Shown here: piece after piece, positions 10,227-19,718 of the stretch
Layout: each line of letters starts with the position of its first letter
How positions within the stretch are numbered: the first letter of the stretch is position 1
Notes under the pieces: model-generated
What the model was told of the DNA's origin: nothing
The model's input: the letters and a program-made list of their open reading frames with translations, nothing else
The model's database searches: none
Origin: Vulcanococcus limneticus LL
GTDB taxonomy: Bacteria > Cyanobacteriota > Cyanobacteriia > PCC-6307 > Cyanobiaceae
Assembly (NCBI RefSeq): GCF_002252705.1
Contig: NZ_NQLA01000011.1
Coordinates: forward strand, 1 to 64,000
Reading direction: 5' to 3'
Length of the DNA: 64,000 bases
Position numbers and translations under genes: made by a program

Positions 10227-10679
10227 ATGACAACGCTCAATCTCCAGTCCCTCAAGTCCCAGACCGGGGCCCGTCGCCGCAAGCTCCGCAAGGGCCGCGG
10301 CATCGCCGCCGGCCAGGGTGCCAGCTGCGGTTTCGGGATGCGCGGTCAGAAGTCCCGCTCGGGTCGCCCCACCCGTCCGGGCTTCGAGGGCGGTCAGATG
10401 CCCCTCTACCGCCGGGTGCCGAAGCTCAAGCACTTCACCCTGATCAACCCGAAGAACTACACGGTGATCAATGTGGGCAGGCTCGCCGACCTCAAGGCCG
10501 GCAGCACCGTCAACATCGACACCCTGGTCAAAGAGGGCCTGGTCACCAGCCCCAAGCACCCCCTCAAGGTGCTCGGCAACGGTGAGCTGTCCGTGAAACT
10601 CACGGTTCAGGCCGCCGCCTTCACCGCCAGCGCCCGCGCCAAGATCGAGGCCGCCGGCGGCAGCGTCGAAGAGATCTGA
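10227..10679 (+). CDS. rplO: 50S ribosomal protein L15 (uL15)
   Basis: 150 residues with the N-terminal glycine/arginine-rich tail [20 protein letters not shown] and [21 protein letters not shown]15 is a late-assembly 50S protein. It is the last gene before the hairpin that separates the ribosomal block from secY. Confidence 0.96.
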   Translation: MTTLNLQSLKSQTGARRRKLRKGRGIAAGQGASCGFGMRGQKSRSGRPTRPGFEGGQMPLYRRVPKLKHFTLINPKNYTVINVGRLADLKAGSTVNIDTLVKEGLVTSPKHPLKVLGNGELSVKLTVQAAAFTASARAKIEAAGGSVEEI

Positions 10680-10722
10680 GCCATCGGTCCGATCTCTCCC
10701 GTTCTTCAGACCCCTTAGGGTC

Positions 10723-10770
10723 AGAGCCGTCTGACAGTGCCGTTGGCCCTGCAGGCGGCTCTTTTGTTTT
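10723..10770 (+). terminator. Terminator-like hairpin between rplO and secY
   Basis: AGAGCCG-T-CTG (10723-10733) pairs with CAG-G-CGGCTCT (10752-10762), an 11-bp stem with one G-T wobble and an 18-base loop, followed by TTTTGTTTT. This has the form of an intrinsic terminator or attenuator inside the superoperon. The large loop lowers confidence that termination is complete. Confidence 0.6.
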
Positions 10771-10800
10771 GCTCTTCCACCTCCACCGCCCCTCTTCGCC

Positions 10801-12120
10801 ATGCTCGTCAGCCGGGGTCGCAACCCCAGTGCCGGAGAAATTCTCAGCCAGCTGATCCAGGCCAAGGGCCTGCGCGATCGCGTGCTGATCACCCTGGGCC
10901 TGCTGCTGCTGGTTCGCCTGGGGATCTACATCCCCGTGCCCGGCATCGACCGGGTCGCCTTCCAGGACTTCATCGCCCGTGGCGGCCAGCTGATCGGCTT
11001 TCTGGACATCTTTACCGGCGGCGGCATCTCGACCCTGGGGGTGTTCGGCCTGGGGATCCTGCCGTTCATCAACGCCTCGATCATCCTGCAGCTGCTCACC
11101 TCCGCCATCCCCCAGCTGGAGGATCTCCAGAAGAACGAGGGTGAGGCCGGGCGCCGCAAGATCGCCCAGTACACCCGCTACGTGGCCCTGGGCTGGGGCA
11201 TCCTCCAGAGCGTGGTGTTCGCCCTGATCCTGCGGCCCTACGCCACCGCCGGCACGCCGGATCTGGTGTTCGTGACCCAGACCGCCGTGGCCCTGGTGAC
11301 CGGCTCGATGGTGGTGATGTGGATCAGCGAGGTGATCACCGAGCGCGGTATCGGCCAGGGCGCTTCGCTGGTGATCTTCCTGAACATCGTGGCCACCCTG
11401 CCCCGGGCCCTCGGTTCCACCATCGAGCTGGCCCAGAGCGGTGACCGCAGCACGGTGGGCGGGATCGTGGTGCTGGTGCTGGTGTTCCTGGTCACGATCG
11501 TGGGCATCATCTTCGTGCAGGAGGGCAACCGCCGCATCCCGATCGTGAGTGCCAAGCGCCAGGTTGGCGGCGCCAACCTGCTGGCCGCCCGCCAGAGCTA
11601 CCTGCCGCTCAAGCTCAACGCCGGCGGCGTGATGCCGATCATTTTCGCCTCGGCGGTGGTCTTCCTGCCGCTCACGATCGCCAACATGGCCAAAGCGCCC
11701 TGGCTGATCAAGCTGGCCGGCTATCTCAGCCCCAACAGCAGCACCCCCTGGGTCTATGCGCTGCTGTATTTCGCGCTGATCGTTGGCTTCTCCTTCTTCT
11801 ACGCCTCGCTCACGGTCAACCCGATCGACATCGCCACCAACCTCAAGCGCTCGGGCGTGGCCGTGCCCGGCGTGCGGCCCGGCTCCGCCACGGCCCTCTA
11901 CCTCTCCAGCGTCCAGAACCGGCTGACGCTGCTGGGGGCCCTGTTCCTCGGCGCGGTGGCGATCATCCCGTCGGCGGTGGAGTCGGCCACCCAGGTCAAG
12001 ACCTTTCAGGGCCTGGGTGCCACTTCGCTGCTGATCCTGGTGGGTGTGGCGATCGACACCGCCAAGCAGGTGCAGACCTACGTGATCTCCCAGCGCTACG
12101 AGGGCATGGTGCGTCAGTGA
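10801..12120 (+). CDS. secY: Preprotein translocase subunit SecY
   Basis: 439 residues with about ten membrane segments; the first (DRVLITLGLLLLVRLGIYIP) is followed by the plug region and GIxPFINASIILQLL-type GILPFINASIILQLLTSAIP. SecY forms the SecYEG channel in plasma and thylakoid membranes. It lies downstream of a terminator-like hairpin, so it may have a separate promoter or read-through control. Confidence 0.98.
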   Translation: MLVSRGRNPSAGEILSQLIQAKGLRDRVLITLGLLLLVRLGIYIPVPGIDRVAFQDFIARGGQLIGFLDIFTGGGISTLGVFGLGILPFINASIILQLLTSAIPQLEDLQKNEGEAGRRKIAQYTRYVALGWGILQSVVFALILRPYATAGTPDLVFVTQTAVALVTGSMVVMWISEVITERGIGQGASLVIFLNIVATLPRALGSTIELAQSGDRSTVGGIVVLVLVFLVTIVGIIFVQEGNRRIPIVSAKRQVGGANLLAARQSYLPLKLNAGGVMPIIFASAVVFLPLTIANMAKAPWLIKLAGYLSPNSSTPWVYALLYFALIVGFSFFYASLTVNPIDIATNLKRSGVAVPGVRPGSATALYLSSVQNRLTLLGALFLGAVAIIPSAVESATQVKTFQGLGATSLLILVGVAIDTAKQVQTYVISQRYEGMVRQ

Positions 12121-12251
12121 GACCGCAGTGCCCAGGGCCCACCGGGTGTGGGTCTCCCATCTGCTGACGCGTCTGAACCTCTGCTGCCCTTGAACTGCCG
12201 CTGCCCAAGATCCCGGCCGGCATCCCCGATTCCCGTCTCTCTTCCCTCCCC

Positions 12252-12812
12252 ATGACGCAACGCCTCCTCTTCCTCGGTCCTCCCGGCGCCGGCAAGGGCA
12301 CCCAGGCCCAGCGCCTGGCCGCTGCCCAGGGCCTACTGCACCTCTCCACCGGCGATCTGCTGCGGGCCGAGGTCCAGGCGGGCAGCGCCCTCGGCCAGGA
12401 GGCCGAGGCCGTGATGGCCCGCGGCGAGCTGGTGAGCGATGCCCTGGTGCTGGCGATCGTGCGCAGTCGCCTCGAGCAGCAGCAGGCGGCCGGTGGTGGC
12501 GGCTGGCTGCTGGATGGTTTCCCGCGCAACCTGGCCCAGGCCGAGGCCCTCGGCCAGCTGCTCGACGAGCTGGGCCAGCCGATCCAGCTCGTGGTCCTGA
12601 TGGAGCTCGACGATGCGGTGCTGATTGAGCGCCTGCTCTCCCGCGGCCGCGCCGACGACAACGAGGCCGTGATCCGCCATCGCCTGGAGGTGTACCGCGA
12701 GCAGACCGCGCCCCTGATCGCTTACTACCGCGAGCGCCAGCTGCTCCAGGCCGTCGAGGCCGCCGGCACTGTGGAGGCTATTGAGGCCCGGATCGCGGCC
12801 CTGCTCACCTGA
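12252..12812 (+). CDS. adk: Adenylate kinase, short form
   Basis: 186 residues. The P-loop is LGPPGAGKGTQAQRLAA at about residues 9-25, with the AMP-binding TGDLLRAEV and DGFPRNLAQAEAL. The usual zinc/LID insertion is replaced by a short loop (SRGRADDN), the short form. It interconverts ATP, AMP and ADP. The secY-adk order is classical; infA, often next, is missing. Confidence 0.97.
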   Translation: MTQRLLFLGPPGAGKGTQAQRLAAAQGLLHLSTGDLLRAEVQAGSALGQEAEAVMARGELVSDALVLAIVRSRLEQQQAAGGGGWLLDGFPRNLAQAEALGQLLDELGQPIQLVVLMELDDAVLIERLLSRGRADDNEAVIRHRLEVYREQTAPLIAYYRERQLLQAVEAAGTVEAIEARIAALLT

Positions 12813-12881
12813 GCCGCCTGGTCCGCCGTAATTGACCCATGTGATAAGGTCGTCGTTTGGAAATTCGGAGAGACCGCCCCC

Positions 12882-12995
12882 ATGAAGGTGCGCGCCTCGG
12901 TCAAGAAAATGTGCGACAAGTGCCGGGTGATTCGCCGCCACGGCCGGGTGATGGTCATCTGCACCAACCCCAAGCACAAGCAGCGCCAGGGTTGA
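12882..12995 (+). CDS. rpmJ: 50S ribosomal protein L36 (bL36), zinc form
   Basis: 37 residues, [20 protein letters not shown], ending [11 protein letters not shown]. The CxxC, the later Cys and the His form the zinc ribbon of the C+ type. Found in the 335-base interval between adk and rpsM. A possible extended -10 box (TGTGATAAG near 12840-12848) lies 35-40 bases upstream, but no matching -35 was evident. Confidence 0.96.
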   Translation: MKVRASVKKMCDKCRVIRRHGRVMVICTNPKHKQRQG

Positions 12996-13147
12996 TCCCC
13001 GGCTGAGCCTTGTCCGCTGGTCCGGAACTTCCGGGCCATCCCTGAGACCTCGCCCTTCCGTGGTCTCCCCTGGCCCCGACCCCCTCGGGAGCCTCCCCTG
13101 AGCCCAACCCCGTTGGCCTCCCCTCTGCCCACCCGATCGTTTTTTAC

Positions 13148-13513
13148 GTGGCTCGGATTGCCGGTGTCGACATTCCTCGTGACAAGAGGATCGAGATTGC
13201 TCTCACCTATGTGTATGGGATCGGCCTGACCCGGGCCAAGAAGATCCTCGCCAAGACCGGCGTCAACCCCGACACCCGCGTCAAGGACCTTGAAGACGCC
13301 GACGTGCAGAAGCTGCGCGGCGCCGCCGAGTCCTTCACCCTCGAGGGTGACCTGCGCCGCCAGGAGGGCATGGCCCTCAAGCGTCTGCAGGACATCGGCT
13401 GTGTGCGCGGCCGTCGCCATCGCGCCGGCCTGCCCGTGCGCGGCCAGCGCACCCGCACCAACGCCCGCACCCGCCGCGGCGCCCGCAAGACCGTTGCCGG
13501 CAAGAAGAAGTAA
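13148..13513 (+). CDS. rpsM: 30S ribosomal protein S13 (uS13)
   Basis: 121 residues starting at GTG 13148 ([20 protein letters not shown]). The helix-two-turn-helix [15 protein letters not shown] and the C-terminal tail [18 protein letters not shown] are conserved. S13 contacts the P-site tRNA and forms intersubunit bridges. GTG is chosen because it gives the family N-terminus exactly. Confidence 0.97.
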   Translation: MARIAGVDIPRDKRIEIALTYVYGIGLTRAKKILAKTGVNPDTRVKDLEDADVQKLRGAAESFTLEGDLRRQEGMALKRLQDIGCVRGRRHRAGLPVRGQRTRTNARTRRGARKTVAGKKK

Positions 13514-13606
13514 GCCCTTCTTGCTTCCCCTTCGCCCTGCCGCCGCAGTGCCCGATGGGCACCGGGCGTCACCAGGGCGATTCCCCTGTCAGTCCCCCGA
13601 TCACCT

Positions 13607-13622
13607 CCCTGCCCTTGCAGGG
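13607..13622 (+). promoter_or_regulatory. Small hairpin just before the rpsK start
   Basis: CCCTGC (13607-13612), loop CCTT, GCAGGG (13617-13622): a perfect 6-bp stem ending eight bases before the rpsK ATG. It overlaps the place where a Shine-Dalgarno would lie and could modulate rpsK translation, but a stem this short may be coincidence in GC-rich DNA. Confidence 0.3.
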
Positions 13623-13630
13623 CCTACTCC

Positions 13631-14023
13631 ATGGCAAAGCCCGCCAAGAAATCCGGCGCCAAGAAGGCGAAGCGCAATGTGCCCAACGGTGTGGCGCACA
13701 TCCAGAGCACCTTCAACAACACGATCGTGTCGATCACCGACACCGCTGGCGAGGTGATCTCCTGGTCCTCCGCCGGCGCCAGCGGCTTCAAGGGCGCCCG
13801 TAAGGGCACCCCTTTTGCCGCCCAGACAGCTGCCGAAGCCGCCGCCCGCCGCGCCCTCGAACAGGGCATGCGCCAGATCGAAGTGCTGGTGCGTGGCCCC
13901 GGCTCCGGCCGTGAGACCGCCATCCGCGCCCTGCAGGTGGCTGGCCTGGAGATCACCCTGATCCGCGACGTCACCCCGCTGCCCCACAACGGCTGCCGCC
14001 GCGCCAAGCGTCGCCGGGTCTGA
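13631..14023 (+). CDS. rpsK: 30S ribosomal protein S11 (uS11)
   Basis: 130 residues with [40 protein letters not shown] and the C-terminal [17 protein letters not shown]11 lies on the platform near the E-site and Shine-Dalgarno helix. A 117-base gap separates it from rpsM. Confidence 0.97.
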   Translation: MAKPAKKSGAKKAKRNVPNGVAHIQSTFNNTIVSITDTAGEVISWSSAGASGFKGARKGTPFAAQTAAEAAARRALEQGMRQIEVLVRGPGSGRETAIRALQVAGLEITLIRDVTPLPHNGCRRAKRRRV

Positions 14024-14097
14024 TCCGACGCCCCGCGCCCAGCGCGTCGCGGCCCATGCCCAGCCGGGCCCTATCCATACTTTCCGAGCTTCAGACC

Positions 14098-15036
14098 GTG
14101 CTGCAGTACCAGATCGATCGGGTCGAGCATCAGATCGCTGACGACCGCTCCCAGACGGGCGTCTTCGTGATCGGGCCCCTGGAGAGGGGCCAGGCCATCA
14201 CCCTCGGCAACTCCCTGCGTCGCGTGCTGATGGGAGCCCTGGAGGGCAGCGCCATCACCGCCGTGCGCATCGCCGGCGTGAACCACGAGTACGCCACCGT
14301 GCCGGGTGTGCGCGAAGACGTGCTCGACATCCTGCTCAACTGCAAGGACGTCACCGTCCATAGCCGCAGCCGCGAGCTCGAGATTGGCCGCCTGGTGGTC
14401 AACGGCCCCGCCACCGTGACGGCCAGCGACCTGCAGTTCTCCTCCCAAGTGCAGGTGATCGATCCCGAGCGGCCGATCGCCACCGTGGCCGAGGGCCACA
14501 GCCTGGAGCTGGAAGTGCACGTGGAGCGGGGTGTCGGCTATCGCCCCGTGGATCGCCGCCACGAGGACAGCAGCGCCATCGACCTGCTCCAGATCGATGC
14601 CGTCTTCATGCCGGTGCGCCGCGCCAACTACACGGTGGATGAGACCGCCGTGGGCGAGGGCGGTTCCGCCCGCGAACGGCTGCGCCTGGAGATCCAGACC
14701 GACGGTTCCGTCAGCCCCGACGACGCCATGGCCCAGGCGGCCAACCAGCTGATCGCCCTGTTCCAGCCCCTGGCCAGCCTGACCGTGGCCGACGAGCCCG
14801 GCCTGGAACCCGAGCCCTCCGCCGAGGCCCAGATTCCCCTTGAGGAACTGAACCTCTCCGTGCGCGCCTACAACTGCCTCAAGCGCGCCCAGGTCAACTC
14901 CGTGTCCGACCTGATGGGCTTCAGCTACGAGGACCTGCTGGAGATCAAGAACTTCGGCTCCAAATCGGCCGATGAGGTGATCGAGGCCCTCGAGCGCATC
15001 GGCATCTCCCTGCCCCAGAGCCGCACCAGCGCCTGA
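14098..15036 (+). CDS. rpoA: RNA polymerase alpha subunit
   Basis: 312 residues from GTG 14098 ([20 protein letters not shown]), the usual cyanobacterial N-terminus and length; an ATG 14 codons upstream (14056) is in frame but adds a non-conserved leader. N-terminal dimerisation domain includes [20 protein letters not shown]; the C-terminal domain ([20 protein letters not shown]) binds UP elements and activators. It scaffolds polymerase assembly. Confidence 0.97.
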   Translation: MLQYQIDRVEHQIADDRSQTGVFVIGPLERGQAITLGNSLRRVLMGALEGSAITAVRIAGVNHEYATVPGVREDVLDILLNCKDVTVHSRSRELEIGRLVVNGPATVTASDLQFSSQVQVIDPERPIATVAEGHSLELEVHVERGVGYRPVDRRHEDSSAIDLLQIDAVFMPVRRANYTVDETAVGEGGSARERLRLEIQTDGSVSPDDAMAQAANQLIALFQPLASLTVADEPGLEPEPSAEAQIPLEELNLSVRAYNCLKRAQVNSVSDLMGFSYEDLLEIKNFGSKSADEVIEALERIGISLPQSRTSA

Positions 15037-15096
15037 GCCGGGGCTTCCGCCACTCGACTCGACTCTTCCACCCGTCAACGCTTCACCGCTCCTCCC

Positions 15097-15447
15097 ATGC
15101 GACACCAGTGCCGAGTCCCCCTGCTGGGACGCCCCGCCGACCAACGCAAGGCCCTGCTGCGGGGTCTCACCACCCAGCTGATCCGCGAGGGTCGCGTCAC
15201 CACCACCAAGGCCCGCGCCAAGGCCCTGCGTGACGAGGCCGAGCGCATGATCTCCCTGGCCAAGGAGGGCAGCCTGGCCGCCCGCCGCCGCGCCATTGGC
15301 TACATCTACGACAAGCAACTGGTCCACGCCCTGTTCGACAAGGCCCAGGAGCGCTACGGCGACCGCAACGGCGGCTACACCCGCATCATCCGCACCGTGC
15401 CCCGTCGCGGCGACAACGCCGAGATGGCGATCATCGAGCTGGTCTGA
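15097..15447 (+). CDS. rplQ: 50S ribosomal protein L17 (bL17)
   Basis: 116 residues, [20 protein letters not shown], with [20 protein letters not shown] and the C-terminal [21 protein letters not shown]17 is near the tunnel exit. It is the last gene before the operon terminator. Confidence 0.97.
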   Translation: MRHQCRVPLLGRPADQRKALLRGLTTQLIREGRVTTTKARAKALRDEAERMISLAKEGSLAARRRAIGYIYDKQLVHALFDKAQERYGDRNGGYTRIIRTVPRRGDNAEMAIIELV

Positions 15448-15484
15448 CCCGCTGGGCTTCTAGCCCGCGAGCATCCCGCTCTGG

Positions 15485-15519
15485 ACCGCGATGGCCTTTC
15501 GGCCCATCGCGGTTTTTTT
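15485..15519 (+). terminator. Strong intrinsic terminator after rplQ
   Basis: ACCGCGATGG (15485-15494) pairs perfectly with CCATCGCGGT (15504-15513), loop of nine bases, followed by a run of seven T. This is the clearest terminator of the superoperon. It also argues against starting truA at the in-frame ATG 15491, which would lie inside the stem. Confidence 0.9.
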
Positions 15520-15583
15520 CATGGCCAGGGTTCGCCCTGGCCACCGGTCGCCTCGCGGCCCCTGGCCCTCCGCCCCGCCGTCC

Positions 15584-16477
15584 ATGCCGTCCCTGGTCCC
15601 TGCTTCGGCAGCCCCGGCCCCTGGGGGTGGCCCCCTGGCTAGGGTTGCCCTCTGCCTCCAATACGACGGCGCCGCCTACTGCGGCTGGCAGCGCCAGCCC
15701 CGCGACCCCAGCGTGCAGGAGACCCTGGAGGGCGCCATCGCCCAGCTGGATCCGCAGCGGCCCGCGCTGGCCGTAGCGGCCGGGCGCACTGACAGCGGTG
15801 TCCATGCCGCCGGCCAGGTGGTGCACTTTGATGCGGCTGGCCCGATCCCTGCCCAGCGTTGGGCGGCCGCCCTCAACGGCCGCCTGCCGGCCAGCATCCG
15901 GGTTCGGGCCGCCGCCGCAGTGCCGTCCGACTGGCATGCCTGCTTCTCTGCGACCTACCGCCGCTACCGCTACACCCTCCACAACGCCCGGGTCCCCAAC
16001 CTGTTCCTGGCCCCCTGGAGCTGGCACCGCTACCAGGTGCGCCTGGATGAGGGCCTGATGCGCCGGGCCCTGGAAGGCATGTTGGGTGAGCACGATTTCG
16101 CCGCCTTCGAGCGGGCCGGCAGCAGTCGTTCCCACTCGCGCACCACCTTGCAGGAGGTGAGCGTGGAGCGCTGCGGGGATCTGATCACGGTGGAACTCCA
16201 GGCCAGTGGCTTCCTCTACGGCATGGTGCGGCTGGTGATGGGCCAGCTGGTGGCGCTGGGGGAGGGCCGCCTGGCCCTGGCGGACTTCGAGCGGCGCTGG
16301 CGCAGCCGCGCCCGCTCGGAGGTGAAGGAGGCGGCCCCCCCCCAGGGCCTCTGCCTGCTGCGGGTGGGCTATCCCCACGAGATCTTCCCCCGAGCCGCCT
16401 GGTATGATGGTCAACCGCGGTATTCGCTGGAGTGCTCTGATCCTCCAGCCGCCGGAGCGTCCCAGCCGCAAGGCTGA
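15584..16477 (+). CDS. truA: tRNA pseudouridine synthase A
   Basis: 297 residues from ATG 15584; an earlier in-frame ATG (15491) falls in the rplQ terminator. Core motifs: [15 protein letters not shown] and the catalytic-Asp motif [10 protein letters not shown], then [20 protein letters not shown] and [12 protein letters not shown]. TruA modifies U38-40 in the anticodon arm. Its stop codon lies inside a long RNA hairpin. Confidence 0.95.
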   Translation: MPSLVPASAAPAPGGGPLARVALCLQYDGAAYCGWQRQPRDPSVQETLEGAIAQLDPQRPALAVAAGRTDSGVHAAGQVVHFDAAGPIPAQRWAAALNGRLPASIRVRAAAAVPSDWHACFSATYRRYRYTLHNARVPNLFLAPWSWHRYQVRLDEGLMRRALEGMLGEHDFAAFERAGSSRSHSRTTLQEVSVERCGDLITVELQASGFLYGMVRLVMGQLVALGEGRLALADFERRWRSRARSEVKEAAPPQGLCLLRVGYPHEIFPRAAWYDGQPRYSLECSDPPAAGASQPQG

Positions 16478-16504
16478 AGGCTCCGGCGCCGGGAGGCCAG
16501 AGCA
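16433..16504 (+). promoter_or_regulatory. Long hairpin across the truA stop codon, upstream of rplM
   Basis: Arms 16433-16458 and 16480-16504 pair over TGCTCTG/CAGAGCA and CGCCGGAGC/GCTCCGGCG with a short mismatched middle. The apex is CAGCC-GCAA-GGCTG (16463-16476), a GNRA-type tetraloop. The truA TGA (16475-16477) sits in the apical stem. No T tract follows, so it does not look like a simple terminator; a processing signal, stabiliser or ribosomal leader element is possible. Confidence 0.55.
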
Positions 16505-16762
16505 CCCTGCCCCTGCTGATCGCTGCGGGCAGTTTCTCCCCAGAACCCGGCCAGGACTGCGATCCCGGCCGGCCTCGTCGACTTTGCTCAAGGTGCTCGC
16601 CACCGAAGAGGTAAGGTCGCTTGACGAGCTTCTGTCACCCGAGCGATCGGGTGCCCCTGCCGTTCCCCTGTCCAGCCCCGTCGGCCCGGACCCCGATCCG
16701 CCTGGTTTCCAGAGCAGATCCGTCCAGCCACGGCGCGCTACCCGATCCGGCCCGCCGGCGCG
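16505..16762 (+). other. truA-rplM spacer
   Basis: About 260 bases with no gene. Near 16583-16618 there is a weak promoter-like pair, TTGCTC and TAAGGT, with plausible spacing. With the hairpin upstream, this is the probable regulatory region of the rplM-rpsI-rpmE unit. Confidence 0.35.
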
Positions 16763-17215
16763 ATGAACAAGACTCTCGTCCCCCCTCAGGATCCCGCCTC
16801 CCGCCAGTGGTATCTGGTGGATGCGGCGGATCAGACCCTCGGTCGCCTCGCCAGTGAAGTGGCCTCCGTGCTGCGGGGCAAGAACAACCCCAACTACGCC
16901 CCCCACATCGACGCGGGTGACTTCGTCGTGGTGATCAACGCCGACAAGGTGCGGGTGAGCGGCAACAAGAACACCCAGAAGGTGTACCGCCGTCACTCCG
17001 GCCGGCCCGGCGGCATGAAGACCGAGACCTTCGCCCACCTGCAGGCCCGCCTGCCGGAGCGCATCATCGAGAAGGCCGTCAAGGGCATGCTGCCCCACAA
17101 CGCCCTCGGCCGCCAGCTGTTCCGCAAGCTGAAGGTCTATAAGGGCGCCGAGCATCCCCACGCCGCCCAGCAGCCCCAGGTTCTCGCCCTCGATCCCGCC
17201 GCCTCCGCCCAATGA
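16763..17215 (+). CDS. rplM: 50S ribosomal protein L13 (uL13)
   Basis: 150 residues, [20 protein letters not shown], with [20 protein letters not shown] and the signature [21 protein letters not shown]13 is an early 50S assembly protein. It overlaps rpsI by four bases (ATGA), the classic L13-S9 pair. Confidence 0.97.
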   Translation: MNKTLVPPQDPASRQWYLVDAADQTLGRLASEVASVLRGKNNPNYAPHIDAGDFVVVINADKVRVSGNKNTQKVYRRHSGRPGGMKTETFAHLQARLPERIIEKAVKGMLPHNALGRQLFRKLKVYKGAEHPHAAQQPQVLALDPAASAQ

Positions 17216-17613
17216 GCACCAACACAGTCGTCTACTGGGGAACCGGCCGCCGCAAGACCGCCGTCGCCCGTGTTCGCGTCGTTCCCGGCACCGGCACCGT
17301 GACCATCAATGGCCGCCCCGGTGACAATTACCTGAACTACAATCCCGTCTACCTGGCGGCCGTCAAGGCCCCCCTGCAGACCCTGGGTCTGGCCACCGAG
17401 TACGACCTGCTCGTGAACGTGCGCGGCGGCGGCCTCACCGGCCAGGCCGATGCCATCAAGCAGGGCGCTGCCCGGGCCCTGTGCGACCTGTCGCCCGAGA
17501 ACCGCAAGCCCCTCAAGACTGAAGGGCACCTCAGCCGTGACCCGCGCGCCAAGGAGCGTCGCAAGTACGGCCTGAAGAAAGCCCGTAAGGCTCCCCAGTT
17601 CTCCAAGCGCTGA
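17212..17613 (+). CDS. rpsI: 30S ribosomal protein S9 (uS9)
   Basis: 133 residues with [39 protein letters not shown] and the C-terminal [17 protein letters not shown], whose final arginine contacts P-site tRNA. Start overlaps the rplM stop. Confidence 0.97.
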   Translation: MSTNTVVYWGTGRRKTAVARVRVVPGTGTVTINGRPGDNYLNYNPVYLAAVKAPLQTLGLATEYDLLVNVRGGGLTGQADAIKQGAARALCDLSPENRKPLKTEGHLSRDPRAKERRKYGLKKARKAPQFSKR

Positions 17614-17660
17614 TTGCCGGTCTTTTCCGTTTTCAGCTCCGTATTCAGCCGTACCCCGCC

Positions 17661-17924
17661 ATGCCGAAGGCCGACATCCATCCCACCTGGTATCCCGATG
17701 CCAAGGTGATCTGCAACGGAGAGGTGGTGATGACCACCGGCTCCACCAGCCCCGAGCTGCACGTCGACGTGTGGAGCGGCAACCACCCCTTCTATACCGG
17801 CACCCAGAAGATTCTGGATACCGAAGGTCGGGTGGACCGTTTCATGCGCAAGTACGGCATGGCCGGCGCCAGCGATGCCAAGGCGGCCGACGCCAAGCAG
17901 GACGCGGCCACAGCCGAGGCCTGA
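17661..17924 (+). CDS. rpmE: 50S ribosomal protein L31 (bL31), zinc-independent form
   Basis: 87 residues, [20 protein letters not shown], with [20 protein letters not shown] and [11 protein letters not shown]. Only one cysteine remains and the CxxC pair of the zinc form is missing, so this is the C- type. L31 bridges the subunits. The C-terminal tail is alanine-rich. A terminator follows. Confidence 0.95.
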   Translation: MPKADIHPTWYPDAKVICNGEVVMTTGSTSPELHVDVWSGNHPFYTGTQKILDTEGRVDRFMRKYGMAGASDAKAADAKQDAATAEA

Positions 17925-17956
17925 ATTCCAGCCACCAGCTGATCTCCAGCCCTTCG

Positions 17957-17985
17957 GCCGGGTGCTCACGGGCATCCGGCTTTTT
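17957..17985 (+). terminator. Intrinsic terminator after rpmE
   Basis: GCCGGGTGC (17957-17965) pairs with GCATCCGGC (17972-17980) with one G-T wobble, six-base loop, then TTTTT. It ends the rplM-rpsI-rpmE unit just before prfA. Confidence 0.8.
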
Positions 17986-18006
17986 GCTGTCACCCGCCAC
18001 TCCGCC

Positions 18007-19113
18007 ATGGATGCCACGTTCCTGAGCGACCGGCTGGATACCGCCTGCCGCACCTTCGAGACCCTGGAGCGCCAGCTGGCCGATCCCGCGGTGGCGGCGG
18101 ATCCGGCCCAGCTGGAGCCGCTGGCCCGCGAGCGCTCCCGGCTGGAGCCCCTGGTGCTCGGCTACGGCGAGCTCCAGGAGCTCCAGCGCCAGGAGATCGA
18201 GGTGCGCCAGCTGCTCCGCGACCATCGCGGCGAGCCGGAGATGGAGGGTCTGGCCCAGGCCGAGCTGGCGGAGCTGGCCGAGCGCAGCGCCGCCCTCACC
18301 CAGCGGCTCACCCTGGCCCTGCTGCCCCGCGATCCCCGCGACGAGCGCAGCGTGATGCTGGAGATCCGCGCCGGTGCCGGCGGTGATGAGGCTGCTCTCT
18401 GGGCGGGGGACCTGGCCCGCATGTATGAGCGCTATGCCCAGAGCGTGGGCTGGAGCGTCCAGCCCGTCAGTGCCTCGGAGGCCGAGCTGGGCGGCTACAA
18501 GGAGCTGATCCTGGCCATCCGTGGCGAGGGCGTTTACAGCCAGTTGAAGTACGAGGCGGGCGTGCACCGGGTGCAGCGGGTGCCGGTCACCGAATCCCAG
18601 GGCCGGGTGCACACCTCCACCGCCACGGTGGCGGTGATGCCGGAGGCCGATCCGGTGGAGGTCCAGATCGACCCCACGGACCTGGAGATCAGCACCGCCC
18701 GCTCCGGCGGCGCCGGCGGCCAGAACGTCAACAAGGTGGAGACGGCGGTGGACCTGCTGCACAAGCCCACCGGCATCCGCGTGTTCTGCACCCAGGAGCG
18801 CTCCCAGCTGCAGAACCGCGAGCGGGCCCTGGAGATCCTGCGGGCCAAGCTCTACGAGCGGGAGCTGGCGGCGGCCAACGCCCAGCAGCGCTCAGCCCGT
18901 CTGGCCCAGGTGGGCAGCGGCGACCGCAGCGAGAAGATCCGCACCTACAACGTCAAGGACAACCGCACCACTGACCACAGGCTGGGCCGCAACTTCTCCC
19001 TGGAACCGGTGCTGCAGGGCCAGCTCGCCGAGCTGATCGGCGCCTGCGTGGCGGCAGACCAGCGGCGTCAGCTGGAGGAGCTGGCCGAACAGGCCGCCGG
19101 CGTCGGTAGCTGA
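18007..19113 (+). CDS. prfA: Peptide chain release factor 1
   Basis: 368 residues from ATG 18007 ([20 protein letters not shown]); in-frame upstream starts lie in rpmE or its terminator. It has the class-I GGQ motif ([13 protein letters not shown]) that triggers peptidyl-tRNA hydrolysis, and [22 protein letters not shown]1 reads UAA and UAG. Confidence 0.97.
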   Translation: MDATFLSDRLDTACRTFETLERQLADPAVAADPAQLEPLARERSRLEPLVLGYGELQELQRQEIEVRQLLRDHRGEPEMEGLAQAELAELAERSAALTQRLTLALLPRDPRDERSVMLEIRAGAGGDEAALWAGDLARMYERYAQSVGWSVQPVSASEAELGGYKELILAIRGEGVYSQLKYEAGVHRVQRVPVTESQGRVHTSTATVAVMPEADPVEVQIDPTDLEISTARSGGAGGQNVNKVETAVDLLHKPTGIRVFCTQERSQLQNRERALEILRAKLYERELAAANAQQRSARLAQVGSGDRSEKIRTYNVKDNRTTDHRLGRNFSLEPVLQGQLAELIGACVAADQRRQLEELAEQAAGVGS

Positions 19114-19140
19114 GGGCCTCACACAGCTGCGCCGGCTGGC

Positions 19141-19644
19141 TCAGGCCGCCCCCAGCATGTACTTCGCCCACTCGCGGTGCTGCCCCGCCTCCATCTGGCG
19201 GGTGGCCTCGAACACCAGGCTGCTGCTGGGGCGGTGTGGGGCGCAGGCGAGCACCATGCCGGCTTCGCGTGGCGTGCGGCTGCCCTTGTGCACGTTGCAG
19301 CGCAGGCAGGCCGTGGTCACGTTCTCCCACACGTCCCCGCCGCCGCGGCTGCGGGGGATCACGTGGTCGATCGAGAGGGGTTCGCCGCTGCGGCCGCAGT
19401 ACTGGCAGCGGTGGCCGTCACGGTGGAACACGTTGCGGCGGGTGAGCGGCAGCGGTCGGTAGGGCACCCGCACGAACTGACGCAGCCGGATCACGGTGGG
19501 CTGGCGCAGGCCGGGGCGCAGGTGGCGGCTGGGGTGGTGCTCCAGCCCCTCGGCCTTGCCCTTGAGCAGCATCACCGTGGCGCGGCGCCAGGTGGTGATG
19601 TTGAGGGGTTCGTAGGACGCATTCAGAACGAGAACGTGGCTCAT
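19141..19644 (-). CDS. HNH endonuclease family protein
   Basis: 167 residues from ATG 19644 (MSHVLVLNASYEPLNITTWR). The C-terminal half is an HNH domain: CQYCG, then LSIDHVIPRSRGGGDVWENV and CLRCN, giving two CxxC zinc knuckles around the DH...N active site. This conserved cyanobacterial and actinobacterial family has no settled biological role; nuclease activity is expected from the fold. It converges on prfA from the opposite strand. Confidence 0.9.
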   Translation of the reverse strand: MSHVLVLNASYEPLNITTWRRATVMLLKGKAEGLEHHPSRHLRPGLRQPTVIRLRQFVRVPYRPLPLTRRNVFHRDGHRCQYCGRSGEPLSIDHVIPRSRGGGDVWENVTTACLRCNVHKGSRTPREAGMVLACAPHRPSSSLVFEATRQMEAGQHREWAKYMLGAA

Positions 19645-19718
19645 GCCAGCTCCCTGGTTCCACGGCATGCTATCGGGGTCGTGCCGGTGCGTCCGCCCCT
19701 GACTGCCTGCCTGCCCGG

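Noticed and set aside
16404-16766. 120-codon frame between truA and rplM
   Set aside because: Crosses the hairpin and truA end; Pro/Arg-rich with no conserved feel.
15431-17212. A 593-codon open frame on the minus strand opposite truA and rplM
   Set aside because: It is an antisense shadow of high-GC codons; truA and rplM on the plus strand have clear family motifs.
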